DNA of 52,166 nucleotides from Candidatus Limnocylindrales bacterium (GCA_035559535.1 DATMBG010000011.1:1-52166), one strand, 5' to 3'; counted from the first letter of the stretch, positions 1 through 7,953 are shown. Numbers and translations: made by a program. Notes: generated by a model from the letters alone, not told the origin.

Positions 1-46
1 CCCGCCCCTACATACTCCCATACCCCCATACCCCCACACTCCCATT
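1..46. repeat. Octamer repeat array, pyrimidine-rich on the plus strand
   Basis: The stretch is built from 8-nt units of the type TCCCATAC, CCCCATAC and CCCCACAC. It ends exactly at the stop codon of the permease gene that follows. The same units recur at 10180-10290 and 22715-22867, where they form inverted arrays. The left side is cut by the window edge, so a facing arm may lie outside. Confidence 0.7.
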
Positions 47-997
47 CTACTTTAACCTGGGGTCGAGCACATCCCGTAATCCGTCCCCTAAGAGATTAAA
101 TCCCAAGGTGGAAAGGAAAATAGCTAATCCGGGGAAGGTAATAACCCACCAGGCCCGGAGAATCAGAGCTCTGGCCTGATTGAGCATGGCCCCCCATTCT
201 GGAGTAGGGGGTTGGGCACCTAGACCCAGGAAGCTTAATCCGGCTGCTTCTACAATGGCCGTAGCGAAACCCAGGGTAGTTTTAACCAGAATCGGTGCAA
301 AGCAATTGGGCAGAATGGTAAGGAGGAGAATTCTCAAGTCCCGGGCACCCAGGGATCTGGCTGCCTGAACATACTCCCGCTGACGCTCTACCAACACCGA
401 AGCCCTTACAATTCGCGCGTATTCCGGGATTCCTACAATCCCGATGGCAATTATGGCATTGAACAGGCCGGGACCCAAAACTGCTACAATGAGAATCGCC
501 AGTAAAATGCCCGGGAAAGCCAGGAGGATGTCCATGAATCTCATGATGAGATGATCCAAAGCACCTGAATAATATCCGGACAAAGCGCCGAAAATAATCC
601 CAAATCCCAAAGAGATACCTACCGAAACCAATCCGACTTGAAAAGAAATGCGAGCTCCATAAAGGATTCGGCTGAGGATATCCCTTCCAAAATCATCGGT
701 TCCCAGAAGATGTTCCCGACTTCCCTTCAAGTCCCAAACAGGTGGCTTTAAGCGCCCATACAGGTCTTGGGCCAACGGATCATAAGGAGCCAGATAGGGA
801 GCCAAAAGGGCAGAAGTCAGAAATAACAGGAGAAGAATTCCCCCGGCCAGTGCAGCTTTGTTTTTTTTGAAGCGATACCAGGTTTTAAGTGTGGGCGTAG
901 AAGGGGATCGAGGTGTAAGAGATACCTCCGTATTTCCAGATGATCCGTTTGCTCTTCTTCTTTCCTTTCTTTCATCCTTTAATTCGAGGGTCCACAT
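47..997 (-). CDS. Dipeptide/oligopeptide ABC transporter permease, DppC-like
   Basis: This is an inner-membrane permease of the binding-protein-dependent peptide/nickel importer class (316 aa). A cytoplasmic N-terminus of about 45 residues precedes the first membrane helix. The typical DppC segment follows (LLGTDDFGRDILSRILYGAR), and near residue 215 the EAA loop (ARSLGARDLRILLLTILPN) that contacts the ATPase. The protein ends in GDGLRDVLDPRLK, as is normal for the family. The start codon lies inside the 3' end of the upstream DppB-like gene (26-bp overlap), so the two are translationally coupled. The binding protein and ATPases are not in the window and may lie beyond the left edge. Peptide versus nickel or other solute cannot be decided. 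Confidence 0.93.
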   Translation of the reverse strand: MWTLELKDERKERRRANGSSGNTEVSLTPRSPSTPTLKTWYRFKKNKAALAGGILLLLFLTSALLAPYLAPYDPLAQDLYGRLKPPVWDLKGSREHLLGTDDFGRDILSRILYGARISFQVGLVSVGISLGFGIIFGALSGYYSGALDHLIMRFMDILLAFPGILLAILIVAVLGPGLFNAIIAIGIVGIPEYARIVRASVLVERQREYVQAARSLGARDLRILLLTILPNCFAPILVKTTLGFATAIVEAAGLSFLGLGAQPPTPEWGAMLNQARALILRAWWVITFPGLAIFLSTLGFNLLGDGLRDVLDPRLK

Positions 998-1973
998 ATG
1001 CGTATAAAAGATCTACAAGGAGATTAAGAAGTACAAAAGTTGTCGCCAGTAGCATGGCCCCACCTTGAACGGCCGGAAAGTCCCGGGCTTGAACGGCCAG
1101 AACCAGCCATCGTCCCACCCCCGGCCAGGCAAATATGGTCTCGGTCAGAATCGCTCCACCCAGGAGAAATCCCAATTGTAAGCCGGTTACCGTGATAATA
1201 GGAATCAGAGCGTTACGAAGGGCATGTTTATAAATTACCCATCGCTCTGAAAGGCCTTTAGCATAGGCAGTTCGGATGAACTCTTGCTGGAGAACCTCCA
1301 GCATACTTGAACGGGTCATGCGGGCAATGAGGGATAGGGGGATGGTTCCCAGAGCAACGGCAGGAAGAATCAGATGCCAGAGGGTGTCCTTGAGAGCGGC
1401 CCAGTTCCCGGTCAGCAGGCTATCTACGATATAAAAATTGGTTATTGTCTGTAACGAAAGCTGGGGATTAAGACGACCGGAGACCGGAAACCAACCCAGG
1501 TTAACGGAGAAAACGAGAATGAGAAGCAACCCAAGCCAAAAAATAGGCATAGAAGCCCCCATCAGGGCGCCGATCATGGTACCATAATCCAGGAAAGAAT
1601 ACCGTCGGGTTGAAGAAACAATCCCGGCCAATGTACCCAATGTTGTGGCAAAGATCATGCTGGCTATGGCCAATTCCATGGTGGCCGGAAATCGGTTCTT
1701 GATCTCTACAACGATCTTCTCTCGGGTTTTGATGGATCGCCCCAGGTCACCTTGCAAAACCCCCTTCAAAAACCGCCCATACTGAATGTACCACGGTTTA
1801 TCTAATCCCAATTCTCGCCGAAGCTCGGCTAAAGCCTGTTCAGAGGCTCGCTCACCCAGCATAATCCGTGCGGGGTCTCCCGGCGTTGCACGCAGGGTTA
1901 AAAAGACAAGAAAGGATATTCCCAGCAAGGTTGGAATGGTGGTCAGAAGGCGGTGGAGTATCTCTTGTAGCAT
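972..1973 (-). CDS. Dipeptide/oligopeptide ABC transporter permease, DppB-like
   Basis: This is the first permease of the pair (333 aa). The N-terminus has the DppB signature: a first helix with TTIPTLLGISFLVFLTLR, then TPGDPA and the LGLDKPWYIQYGRFLKGVLQGDLGRS-type periplasmic stretch (the last part seen as GDLGRSIKTRE). The EAA loop (AYAKGLSERWVIYKHALRNA) sits near residue 240 and the C-terminus is YAYVDPRIKG. Five to six membrane helices are apparent. It overlaps the DppC-like gene and is read first. A DppB/DppC heterodimer is expected. The substrate is unknown without the binding protein. Confidence 0.93.
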   Translation of the reverse strand: MLQEILHRLLTTIPTLLGISFLVFLTLRATPGDPARIMLGERASEQALAELRRELGLDKPWYIQYGRFLKGVLQGDLGRSIKTREKIVVEIKNRFPATMELAIASMIFATTLGTLAGIVSSTRRYSFLDYGTMIGALMGASMPIFWLGLLLILVFSVNLGWFPVSGRLNPQLSLQTITNFYIVDSLLTGNWAALKDTLWHLILPAVALGTIPLSLIARMTRSSMLEVLQQEFIRTAYAKGLSERWVIYKHALRNALIPIITVTGLQLGFLLGGAILTETIFAWPGVGRWLVLAVQARDFPAVQGGAMLLATTFVLLNLLVDLLYAYVDPRIKG

Positions 1974-2012
1974 TTTCTAACTTCCTCAAGTATTCAACAC
2001 TTCGATCCTTAT

Positions 2013-2354
2013 CTATCGAGAATTCACATTGGAGAAGCCTAATTCCAACAACATGTGACAGGAAACACAGACCAGCTTATTTTCTAGAGCTTTATCTTCT
2101 GCAATAGAATAAACAACCAGTTGATGGCAGCGCTCACAGGAAACTACCGGCCGTGAGAAGTCTACCTCGGTTTCTGGAAGATCCCCTAAGGATAGTTCTT
2201 TCCCCAATGCCCGGGTGAAAGGCTCAAAGGTGGTGTAACAATTTGCACAGACATGGTTGAAACAACAGGAAGGACTACAGGTATAGGCTACCTCCTGAGA
2301 ATTACAGCCAGGACAGGCAATGGTAAGAGGGAGAAGTTTCATATTTTCGTCCAT
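2013..2354 (-). CDS. Small zinc-ribbon protein of unknown function
   Basis: The predicted protein (113 aa from the ATG at 2354; a second ATG lies four codons on) has no signal peptide. It carries paired cysteine knuckles: CPGC and CANC frame a first ribbon with an extra CSPSCC between them, and CERC and CVSC frame a second. This pattern fits two zinc ribbons and suggests a cytoplasmic metal- or nucleic-acid-binding protein. Two knuckles read CxxCH, which resembles haem attachment, but there is no export signal. A longer frame upstream runs into short-period repeat DNA and is not credible as coding sequence. It lies 39 bp upstream of the DppB-like gene on the same strand. I do not recognise the family. 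Confidence 0.6.
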   Translation of the reverse strand: MDENMKLLPLTIACPGCNSQEVAYTCSPSCCFNHVCANCYTTFEPFTRALGKELSLGDLPETEVDFSRPVVSCERCHQLVVYSIAEDKALENKLVCVSCHMLLELGFSNVNSR

Positions 2355-2371
2355 TGTCCGTTGTCCGTTGT
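2352..2371. repeat. 7-nt period micro-repeat
   Basis: The sequence repeats TTGTCCG about two and a half times, just at the start of the zinc-ribbon gene. A related CAACGGACAAC motif occurs in inverse near 2704-2716, the other end of the same intergenic gap. It belongs to the short-period repeats scattered through gaps in this window. Confidence 0.5.
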
Positions 2372-2722
2372 GTTTTGGTTTTTTAATAGGGATCCTTAGC
2401 TGAATGCGTAGGGGGCATAGGTACCAGGATAAGAATAGGGTCCATGAGGCGGGCCCCCTTAATGTCAAACAAGACGTTTACCCTACTAACCTTCCCCTGC
2501 TTTGCAAGAGAAGGAACTTTGAAGCGAAGTTCCCTTCCCTGTTAAACGGGGGAGGGACCGGGTGAGGCGCCTTAACCTGGTGCCTATGGGAACAAGAGGG
2601 ATTAGGTTCGAAAAACTTACCCCACAAAGCTTCTGCCTCTCCGTGAATCGGGAGAAAACCCATCCGATTTTGTTTTAAAGATTATGATTACAAAATGATA
2701 ACGGGCAACGGACAACAGGCCT
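2372..2722. other. Gene-free gap with repeat-like DNA
   Basis: No credible gene is visible. A hairpin is present near 2511-2536 (AAGGAACTT facing AAGTTCCCTT), inside a GC-rich stretch with CTTCCCC and GGGGGAGGG arms. Its sequence style resembles the intergenic palindromes at 22380-22430 and 33063-33145. A 61-codon frame here only translates the repeat. Confidence 0.5.
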
Positions 2723-3208
2723 CTATGAGAGTTTATATCCAAGCTTCCTTAAAAGTTCTTTCCTTGCTTTAATATCCTCTTCCGTTTCAATTCCTTTGGA
2801 TTTAAATCCGTCTATGACCCCTATGATACCTCGCCCCTGTTCTGTTTCGGCAACCAGAACCTCCAGAGGATTGGCGGTGGCGCAGAAAATCCGGCATACT
2901 TCTGGAACGTTTTTAATGGCATTGAGAACGTTGATGGGAAAAGCATCTTTCATAAAGACGATAAAGGAGTGACCACAGGCCAGGGAATAGGCATTATTTT
3001 TAGCCAGCTCAATGAGTTCAGGGTCGGTTCCACTGAATCGCACCAGGCAAGGACCCGAAGATTCACAGAAAGCTATTCCGAACTTAATACCGGGTACTGT
3101 ATTGACCATCACTTCATGGATATCTTCTACAGTTTTGATAAAATGACTCTGGCCTAAAATCAGGTTCACATTTTCCGGTTTTTGAATTCGAACGGTTTTA
3201 ATTTCCAT
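2723..3208 (-). CDS. Adenosine-specific kinase family protein (DUF355)
   Basis: The protein (161 aa) matches the compact adenosine-specific kinase/DUF355 family along its whole length. Recognisable stretches are [25 protein letters not shown] at the N-terminus (only part of which is quoted by families), [37 protein letters not shown] and [11 protein letters not shown]. The family was characterised structurally mainly in archaea and thermophiles and is thought to bind adenosine; its role is not firmly established. I chose the ATG at 3208 over the TTG at 3220 because the GGAGG directly abuts the TTG and would leave no spacing. It is a single gene between the zinc-ribbon gap and a DoxX gene on the same strand. 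Confidence 0.82.
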   Translation of the reverse strand: MEIKTVRIQKPENVNLILGQSHFIKTVEDIHEVMVNTVPGIKFGIAFCESSGPCLVRFSGTDPELIELAKNNAYSLACGHSFIVFMKDAFPINVLNAIKNVPEVCRIFCATANPLEVLVAETEQGRGIIGVIDGFKSKGIETEEDIKARKELLRKLGYKLS

Positions 3209-3252
3209 TTCTAAAGGCAACCTCCTTTCCCTGAAAGATCAGGCCTTTGCTA

Positions 3253-3684
3253 TCAGGCAGTATTGGAACCCTGCAGGGTTTCGTCGCGCTGCCACAAACG
3301 ATCTATCGACCACACTCCTCCTCCAGCCACAGCCAGGTAAAGAAACACGAAACAATAGAGTGCTGCCAGCTCTCCTCTGTTCAAGAGAGGCCAGAATCCC
3401 TGGGGTAAATGTACTTTAAAATAGGCTACGACCATTTCTCCTGCCAGGATAAATGCTACCGGTCTGGTGAACAACCCCAGCAGAATGAACAGTCCACCGA
3501 AGAATTCCAAAATTCCGGCTACCCACAACAATGACATCAGAGGAGGTAAGCCACCTTGCGGAGCAGTCGGTATGCCAAAAAGTTTCTGACTCCCATGCTG
3601 CATAAAAAGTAATGCTATAACAATTCGCATGATACTGAGCAGGTATGGCGACCAGGTTGCGTAAAAGGATTTTGAATTGGTCAT
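3253..3684 (-). CDS. DoxX family membrane protein
   Basis: The 143-aa protein has four hydrophobic helices. It carries DoxX hallmarks: MRIVIALLFMQHGSQKLFG near residue 20, a GLFILLGLFTRP stretch in the middle, and AALYCFVFLYLAVAGGGVWSID near the end. DoxX proteins are small inner-membrane proteins linked to redox or thiol stress; the exact role here is unknown. A strong GGAGGG site precedes the ATG. A decayed copy of its N-terminal part lies about 2 kb away at 5705-5779, so a paralogue once existed nearby. Confidence 0.88.
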   Translation of the reverse strand: MTNSKSFYATWSPYLLSIMRIVIALLFMQHGSQKLFGIPTAPQGGLPPLMSLLWVAGILEFFGGLFILLGLFTRPVAFILAGEMVVAYFKVHLPQGFWPLLNRGELAALYCFVFLYLAVAGGGVWSIDRLWQRDETLQGSNTA

Positions 3685-3724
3685 AAAGTCCCTCCTATCT
3701 CTCTAAGAAGAGCGTCTTATTGGA

Positions 3725-3940
3725 TTATGGAAAAACCAATACTGGTTGCATCGGGAGATAATATACAGCTTTTGTAACCCCATTGTGAATAACCAACCCA
3801 GAGCCCTCAGAACTGCAAGCCAATAGGGTGTTTGCATAAGCTATTGGATTGTATCGGCAGTCCTTTACGTCAGGATCAAGAGCCAAAATTGAATAATTAT
3901 ATCCTTTTCCTAATGAAGAATTTAATATTTTCATAGGCAA
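3725..3940 (-). CDS. Doubtful small hypothetical ORF (71 aa)
   Basis: The frame is open for 71 codons and ends just after the DoxX start. The product is mixed in composition, with no domain, signal or membrane segment that I recognise. No convincing ribosome binding site precedes either Met codon, and its start touches the edge of the palindromic element at 3941-4104. It may be a real small gene, a gene fragment or chance. Confidence 0.2.
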   Translation of the reverse strand: MPMKILNSSLGKGYNYSILALDPDVKDCRYNPIAYANTLLACSSEGSGLVIHNGVTKAVYYLPMQPVLVFP

Positions 3941-4104
3941 CGTAACTATAACAATTTAGTTGGTAGGTGTCATTTTTTCTGTCTGAACACCCCCCTGGCC
4001 CCCTCCAGGGGGGACTTCGATCAGGAGCCATTCCCCCTTAAGTCCCCCCTGGAGGGGGGCCAGGGGGGTGTTTCTTTTTCCACCTACTAAATTGATACGG
4101 ATAC
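3941..4104. repeat. Palindromic element, copy A
   Basis: Two inverted arms (3986-4017 and 4040-4072) match over 32-33 nt with one indel and flank a 22-nt loop at 4018-4039. The right tail reads TTTCTTTTTCCACCTACTAA and ends in GATACGGATAC. The left outer part is an imperfect inverted copy of that tail (CAATTTAG...TAGGTG against CACCTACTAAATTG), so the element has long terminal inverted repeats. It has no coding capacity. A second near-complete copy is at 43407-43526 and a partial one at 22450-22568. It looks like a miniature inverted-repeat element. Confidence 0.8.
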
Positions 4105-4239
4105 ATAGGCAACCCTCCAAACGCATAATTTGCCTGCTGGAATAGTTTGGGAGTCAACAATCAGTTCATCACTAACTAACCCTGACCTGACGCCTATCGA
4201 TTGACAAAGAAGTACGCTGCTAAAGTGAATTTGTACCCG

Positions 4240-5235
4240 TTATGGATTCATTTTAATATCTATGAGTTCTACCCGTTCCCTGGTCTCGAGATCAATCTCT
4301 AATATCGGACCTATACCTGGGGCATAGTACTTGTTTTCCTCAGCACCAGGTTCAATCGGCGTAAAGTCCCTGGTAACCAAACAGTTGCCATTACATGAAG
4401 CTGCAGGTACGGTGGTTGACTCTGTTAGACTTAGTACCTGAGCCAGATCTTCAGCCCCACCGAGTGCAAATTCTTGACGATAAACATTGCCAATTTGGGG
4501 AAAAGACTTCATTACAATACCAGGCTTTGCTCCATCAACACCAGCTTTCCAGGAACCCTCGAGGCTAACGAGCTCACCATTATTAAATTCTTGAGAAATT
4601 TCACCGAAGTACCATACATTTCCTTGAACATCTTGAGCAAACCAATCTTCGGTATCCTCAATAGTTTGTCCGTTTTCTTGTACGATATCTCGCACAACCA
4701 CGCAGGTCACACCTAAAATCGTCTTGGTCGATTTAGTTACAGAAACTGTAGTTATCTGTCCACCACCCCTGTAAGTTCGGGTGGTACCCATTATAAGGGG
4801 AAAATAAGGATTAGGTGAGACAGTACTGCCAATCTGGGTTGGGTTAACAAAATTGCCGGGATCAATCTGCGGGTCATAACGTGCTTCACCCAACAACCTG
4901 CAGACTTCTAGACGCGCCTCCAATTGTTCTCTACACAGTTGCAGGTCTTCTCCCAATACGGCTACAGCCAAAGCTTCACACCCTGCACGAATATTTGGGT
5001 CTGATAAATTAGTGCAATTTCCCATCGAAATCCAGAAGTCATCTTTTACTTCATGCTGGCATGCTTTGAAAGCTGCATTTGCTGTTTGGGTACAAAAATC
5101 TGCCGCAACCGCTATGCCACCAACGAAATACAGTCCAATAATCAACATCACTAACCGATCAGAGAACGGCCGGATTCCTGGAAAATGTTTGCATGGCTTT
5201 ATATTTCTTATTTTTAAGTGCAGGGGTGGAGTCAT
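4240..5235 (-). CDS. Secreted Cys-rich conserved hypothetical protein
   Basis: The 331-aa protein begins after a strong AAGGAGGG site. It has an unusually long basic N-region, then a signal-peptide core (MLIIGLYFVGGIAVA, residues 30-44) with likely cleavage after AVAA. The mature N-terminal part, about 75 residues, has three cysteine pairs of equal spacing: C48/C59, C74/C86 and C101/C112, ending in LGEARYDP. The rest (from about residue 138, NPYFPLIMGTTRTY) is a beta-rich domain with ILGVTCVVVRDIV, WFAQDVQGNVWYFGE and YYAPGIGPILEI, a pattern I recognise from uncharacterised exported proteins. Location is therefore periplasm or outside. The function is unknown. Confidence 0.75.
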   Translation of the reverse strand: MTPPLHLKIRNIKPCKHFPGIRPFSDRLVMLIIGLYFVGGIAVAADFCTQTANAAFKACQHEVKDDFWISMGNCTNLSDPNIRAGCEALAVAVLGEDLQLCREQLEARLEVCRLLGEARYDPQIDPGNFVNPTQIGSTVSPNPYFPLIMGTTRTYRGGGQITTVSVTKSTKTILGVTCVVVRDIVQENGQTIEDTEDWFAQDVQGNVWYFGEISQEFNNGELVSLEGSWKAGVDGAKPGIVMKSFPQIGNVYRQEFALGGAEDLAQVLSLTESTTVPAASCNGNCLVTRDFTPIEPGAEENKYYAPGIGPILEIDLETRERVELIDIKMNP

Positions 5236-5704
5236 TTTATTACCCTCCTTATGGGATCTTCTTATGATGTTGCATCTATAACTTTGGAACTACCTGTTTG
5301 GTTTGACATGAATCAAAATTAGATAAGACACCAAACGTATTCGTTTCTACTGTTTAGGAATTATCCTAATTGAGGGATATTTTTGACAGAATTGGTATTA
5401 GATATCGATGACTGCCTCCTCAAGGTTTTCTAGCTGGTGAATAGAATCTCGTACGATGACTTCCTTTACAATTCTATAAGGCAATCTAAACCATAACGGT
5501 TATGTCAGTTTATCTTATTATGAGAGGGTGAATATGTAAAGAAAAAATTCCATTTTTTCTATCAAAAAACACATGGATTGACTTCAACCCAAAACTTATT
5601 AACCTTAACAGGCTGGATTGGATTACCATTTTTTCTAAGCTTCTACATGTCGAGGCTCTTAAATACGTAATGAGGATAGAATGGAGGAATGCTGTTGGTC
5701 TAGA
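5236..5704. other. Gene-free AT-rich gap
   Basis: I see no gene with coding character in this stretch. It probably holds the promoter of the secreted protein gene on the minus strand, but no clear -35/-10 pair stands out. Its left end directly precedes that gene's ribosome binding site. Confidence 0.4.
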
Positions 5705-5779
5705 GTTTTTGACTCCCATGCGGCATAAAGAGTAACACTATAACAACTTGCATGAAATAAGCAGACGTGGTGACCATGG
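5705..5779 (-). pseudogene. Decayed fragment of a second DoxX gene
   Basis: About 75 bp align with the N-terminal coding part of the intact DoxX gene (3582-3656 on the same strand), with roughly four in five bases identical by hand alignment. In frame it reads FMQVVIVLLFMPHGSQKL and then meets a stop codon; the intact gene has IMRIVIALLFMQHGSQKL followed by FG. No similarity is visible on either side. It is a truncated paralogue, left by duplication or by transfer and decay. Confidence 0.75.
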
Positions 5780-5909
5780 GGACGGAAGTCAGTAAACCGG
5801 ACATCGTCAGACCGGTCCGGACCAGGACCCGCACACATGCCCCCTACCTGTCTCGCATGAAGGGGTCCCAGGGACAGACCGAAGCTTCGTTGATTCTCCT
5901 TTCCGGCAC

Positions 5910-6770
5910 TTACCGCTTTGGTTGTATCGGCAATTTATTACCCATGATATTCTGCATATTGAATTCTTTATAACCCGGTGGGACGGTAAAGAGGGCATCA
6001 CTGAGTGATTTTCGTTCGATTTTGGTTACTTCCAGGGTCATCCTGGTCTTTCCATCCTCCTGTTTGGTGAGTTTTAAAGGAAAGGCACCACCCTGGAGAA
6101 ACTTCACCCATTCTGGATGGGCAGCCGCTGCCGTGAGAAGTTTGGGATCAAATATCAAATTCTTCAGCAAATTCCCGCCCCTTCCCATGGGGTTCCCCAT
6201 TCCGAAATAACCCAGTCCTTTAGCCACACATATATCTATCTCTTGTTGATCTCCCATCAACCAGTGTTCACACGGATAACCGGCAATTGTTTCTTGTTTG
6301 CCCGTAGGGGTAAGCTTGGGGAACTTTATCGGCTCCTCGGTGGCAGGTTCCTTATCCTTGGTCACTCCTTTCAGGCTTTCAACTGTTTCCTTCAAATCTA
6401 GGGTCATGTACATTTGCTTTGATGGGATCAAGGTGGTCATTTTTGCTGCTTCTAAATCCCACAGCATCACGGCCTGTCCTTCTGGCGTGTTAGCGGCTTT
6501 CGTCTCAATGCGAATATGCCGATCTTTAAGGAAGTAGATCATCTCCATTGTCTCTTTTCGGTTCTCGACATTCATCTTCATGGTGATGACTCCCTCAAAT
6601 TCTCCACTACCCTGGGCTACCGGAGAAGCCGTTGAAGCGGTTGAGGTTGTAGAATGATTTGACGGGGCCGGTTGCTCATTCCCGCTATAAACAAGGGTTA
6701 GGGTTGTACTACTCCATAAAATCATCCCTAAGACTATCCCGACCAGGTTAAAGATCCTTCTTTGAAACAT
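5910..6770 (-). CDS. Exported DUF4412-like protein
   Basis: The 286-aa protein starts after a good AAGGAGA site and has an N-terminal signal or anchor (residues 8-28), followed by a Ser/Thr-rich linker. The body (about residues 56-275) resembles DUF4412 or LolA-like beta sandwiches: EGVITMKMNVENRKETMEMIY at its start, then IRIETK, a MYMTLDL strand, GYPCEHWLM with a single cysteine, and LFTVPPGYKEF near the end. Such proteins are periplasmic or outer-membrane-associated and may bind lipid-like ligands, but the function is unproven. A predicted promoter lies at 6906-6934. It ends next to the DoxX fragment. Confidence 0.75.
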   Translation of the reverse strand: MFQRRIFNLVGIVLGMILWSSTTLTLVYSGNEQPAPSNHSTTSTASTASPVAQGSGEFEGVITMKMNVENRKETMEMIYFLKDRHIRIETKAANTPEGQAVMLWDLEAAKMTTLIPSKQMYMTLDLKETVESLKGVTKDKEPATEEPIKFPKLTPTGKQETIAGYPCEHWLMGDQQEIDICVAKGLGYFGMGNPMGRGGNLLKNLIFDPKLLTAAAAHPEWVKFLQGGAFPLKLTKQEDGKTRMTLEVTKIERKSLSDALFTVPPGYKEFNMQNIMGNKLPIQPKR

Positions 6771-6905
6771 AGAGTTCTCCTTTTAACTCGGAGGGTTTAA
6801 CACTCGCTTCAGACGGCGAGAGATAAACTCCACGTGTACAATTCTACGCTGTTCTCCAGCTTTAGCTATCCAATTAGAAACTTATCTCCAAAGCTCTAGT
6901 AGGAG

Positions 6906-6934
6906 AGAATACGGAATGGATTCAAAAAAGTCAA
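6906..6934 (-). promoter_or_regulatory. Predicted sigma70 promoter of the DUF4412-like gene
   Basis: On the minus strand TTGACT (6934-6929) is followed after 17 bp by TATTCT (6911-6906). This gives a leader of about 130 nt before the start codon at 6770. Confidence 0.45.
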
Positions 6935-7024
6935 TAACTTTTCGTCCTCAGTCCAGGGGGTACCCCCCTCCTGCCGGTAATTCTGATTGAATAGGCTACA
7001 CCGCCGGCAGGCAAATAACCCCTT

Positions 7025-7051
7025 GTAGGGGCGACCCTCGGTCGCCCCTAT
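7025..7051. repeat. Short palindromic repeat
   Basis: The arms TAGGGGCGACC and GGTCGCCCCTA face each other across a 2-3 nt turn. A relative lies at 9249-9276. It could also act as a hairpin downstream of the Rieske ferredoxin gene, but there is no clear T-run. Confidence 0.6.
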
Positions 7052-7087
7052 TCATTTTGAATACAACCTTCCCTCTCAGAAAGATTT

Positions 7088-7399
7088 TCACTCCTTGGGA
7101 GCAATCCAGATATCTTCATCTATTATCTTGACTTCGTAGAGAGGTACAGGAGCATAAGCCGGGAGCGTCTCCTCACCTGTTTTAACATTGAAACGAGCCC
7201 CATGGCGGGGACAGATGATATACTCACCTTCCAATTTCCCATCTACCAGGGGTCCACCGTCATGGGTACAGACATCTGAAATGGCATAGAACTTCCCTTC
7301 AAGATTAAACAATCCTACGGGTTCATCTTCGTACTTTACCCGCATTTTCTCTCCCGGTCCGAGATCTGTAATCTTCGCCACTTTGATGAATCTGGCCAT
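7088..7399 (-). CDS. Rieske [2Fe-2S] ferredoxin
   Basis: The 103-aa soluble protein is a stand-alone Rieske domain of the dioxygenase-ferredoxin or NirD-like type. The cluster ligands are all present: C44-T-H46 and C63-P-R-H66, in CTHDGGPL and CPRHGARF. It has no signal peptide or membrane anchor, so it is a cytoplasmic electron carrier. The start follows an excellent AAAGGAGGTGA site. No oxygenase or reductase partner is adjacent, so the electron acceptor is unknown. The DUF4412-like gene lies downstream on the same strand, but its own promoter argues for separate transcription. Confidence 0.9.
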   Translation of the reverse strand: MARFIKVAKITDLGPGEKMRVKYEDEPVGLFNLEGKFYAISDVCTHDGGPLVDGKLEGEYIICPRHGARFNVKTGEETLPAYAPVPLYEVKIIDEDIWIAPKE

Positions 7400-7624
7400 T
7401 TAGATTCTTTCACCTCCTTTAGGAGTCTTCTTTGTCCTTGTCGTCATAAGGCCGACAAAGTAAAGGCGACTGACCGATCACCCCTGTTCGGTGAAATCTT
7501 CCTGATCGCGGTTTATTTTATCTCAAAGAGCCACATTTCGAAACATCTATGGTAGTACTTACAGAAGAATGAGTCGTTTTGTCAATTGCGGGTATCTTAA
7601 AATGTAAACGGAAAATACCTCATT

Positions 7625-7924
7625 GAGCCGGTTCCTAAGCTTGCGTTGTTTGTACGGAACCTGTTTGAGTGGTATGCAACAGGACAGTATGCTATCAGAC
7701 AGTTGACTGAGAAAGCCAAACGGATAAAACTTATCTCAATGAAGGGATCTGGCTTCTCGAACTCGCGAAAAAGGCCGTAGAGCTATATTCTCAACAATCA
7801 GGAGAAGAAAAGAGAAAATTTGCTACAATGGGTACTTTCGAACTCGGTTTGGAGGGATGGGAAGTTGTATCCGGAGTACCGAAGACCTTTTGATTTATTG
7901 GTAGTTGCGAAGGAAGAAGAAAAG
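7625..7924 (+). pseudogene. Decayed C-terminal part of a serine site-specific recombinase
   Basis: Two frames together give the recombinase C-terminal half. The first (7625-7735) reads EPVPKLALFVRNLFEWYATG and then QYAIRQLTEKAKR. After a frame change near 7735-7750 come WLLELAKKAVELYSQQSGEE and, after a second shift near 7818, QWVLSNSVWRDGKLYPEYRR then PFDLLVVAKEE. These are standard landmarks of large serine recombinases (resolvase/invertase with recombinase and zinc-ribbon-like regions). The catalytic N-terminal domain is absent. The frame then runs through the tRNA terminator and antisense to the tRNA, so the natural stop is lost. It is the remnant of a mobile element beside tRNA-Asn. Confidence 0.8.
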
Positions 7925-7953
7925 AAAAAAACCGCCTCCAAGGATGGAAGCGG
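7925..7953 (-). terminator. Intrinsic terminator of tRNA-Asn
   Basis: On the minus strand CCGCTTCCA pairs with TGGAGGCGG (one G-U pair, 4-nt loop) and is followed by seven T residues. It starts 13 nt after the CCA end of the tRNA. Confidence 0.85.

Noticed and set aside
2013-2354. Multihaem cytochrome reading of the CxxCH motifs
   Set aside because: There is no signal peptide, and the knuckles pair as zinc ribbons.
2478-2663. 61-codon frame in the gap after the zinc-ribbon gene
   Set aside because: It consists of palindromic repeat DNA and lacks coding features.
5510-5719. 69-codon frame on the minus strand
   Set aside because: It overlaps the DoxX fragment in another frame and has no recognisable features.
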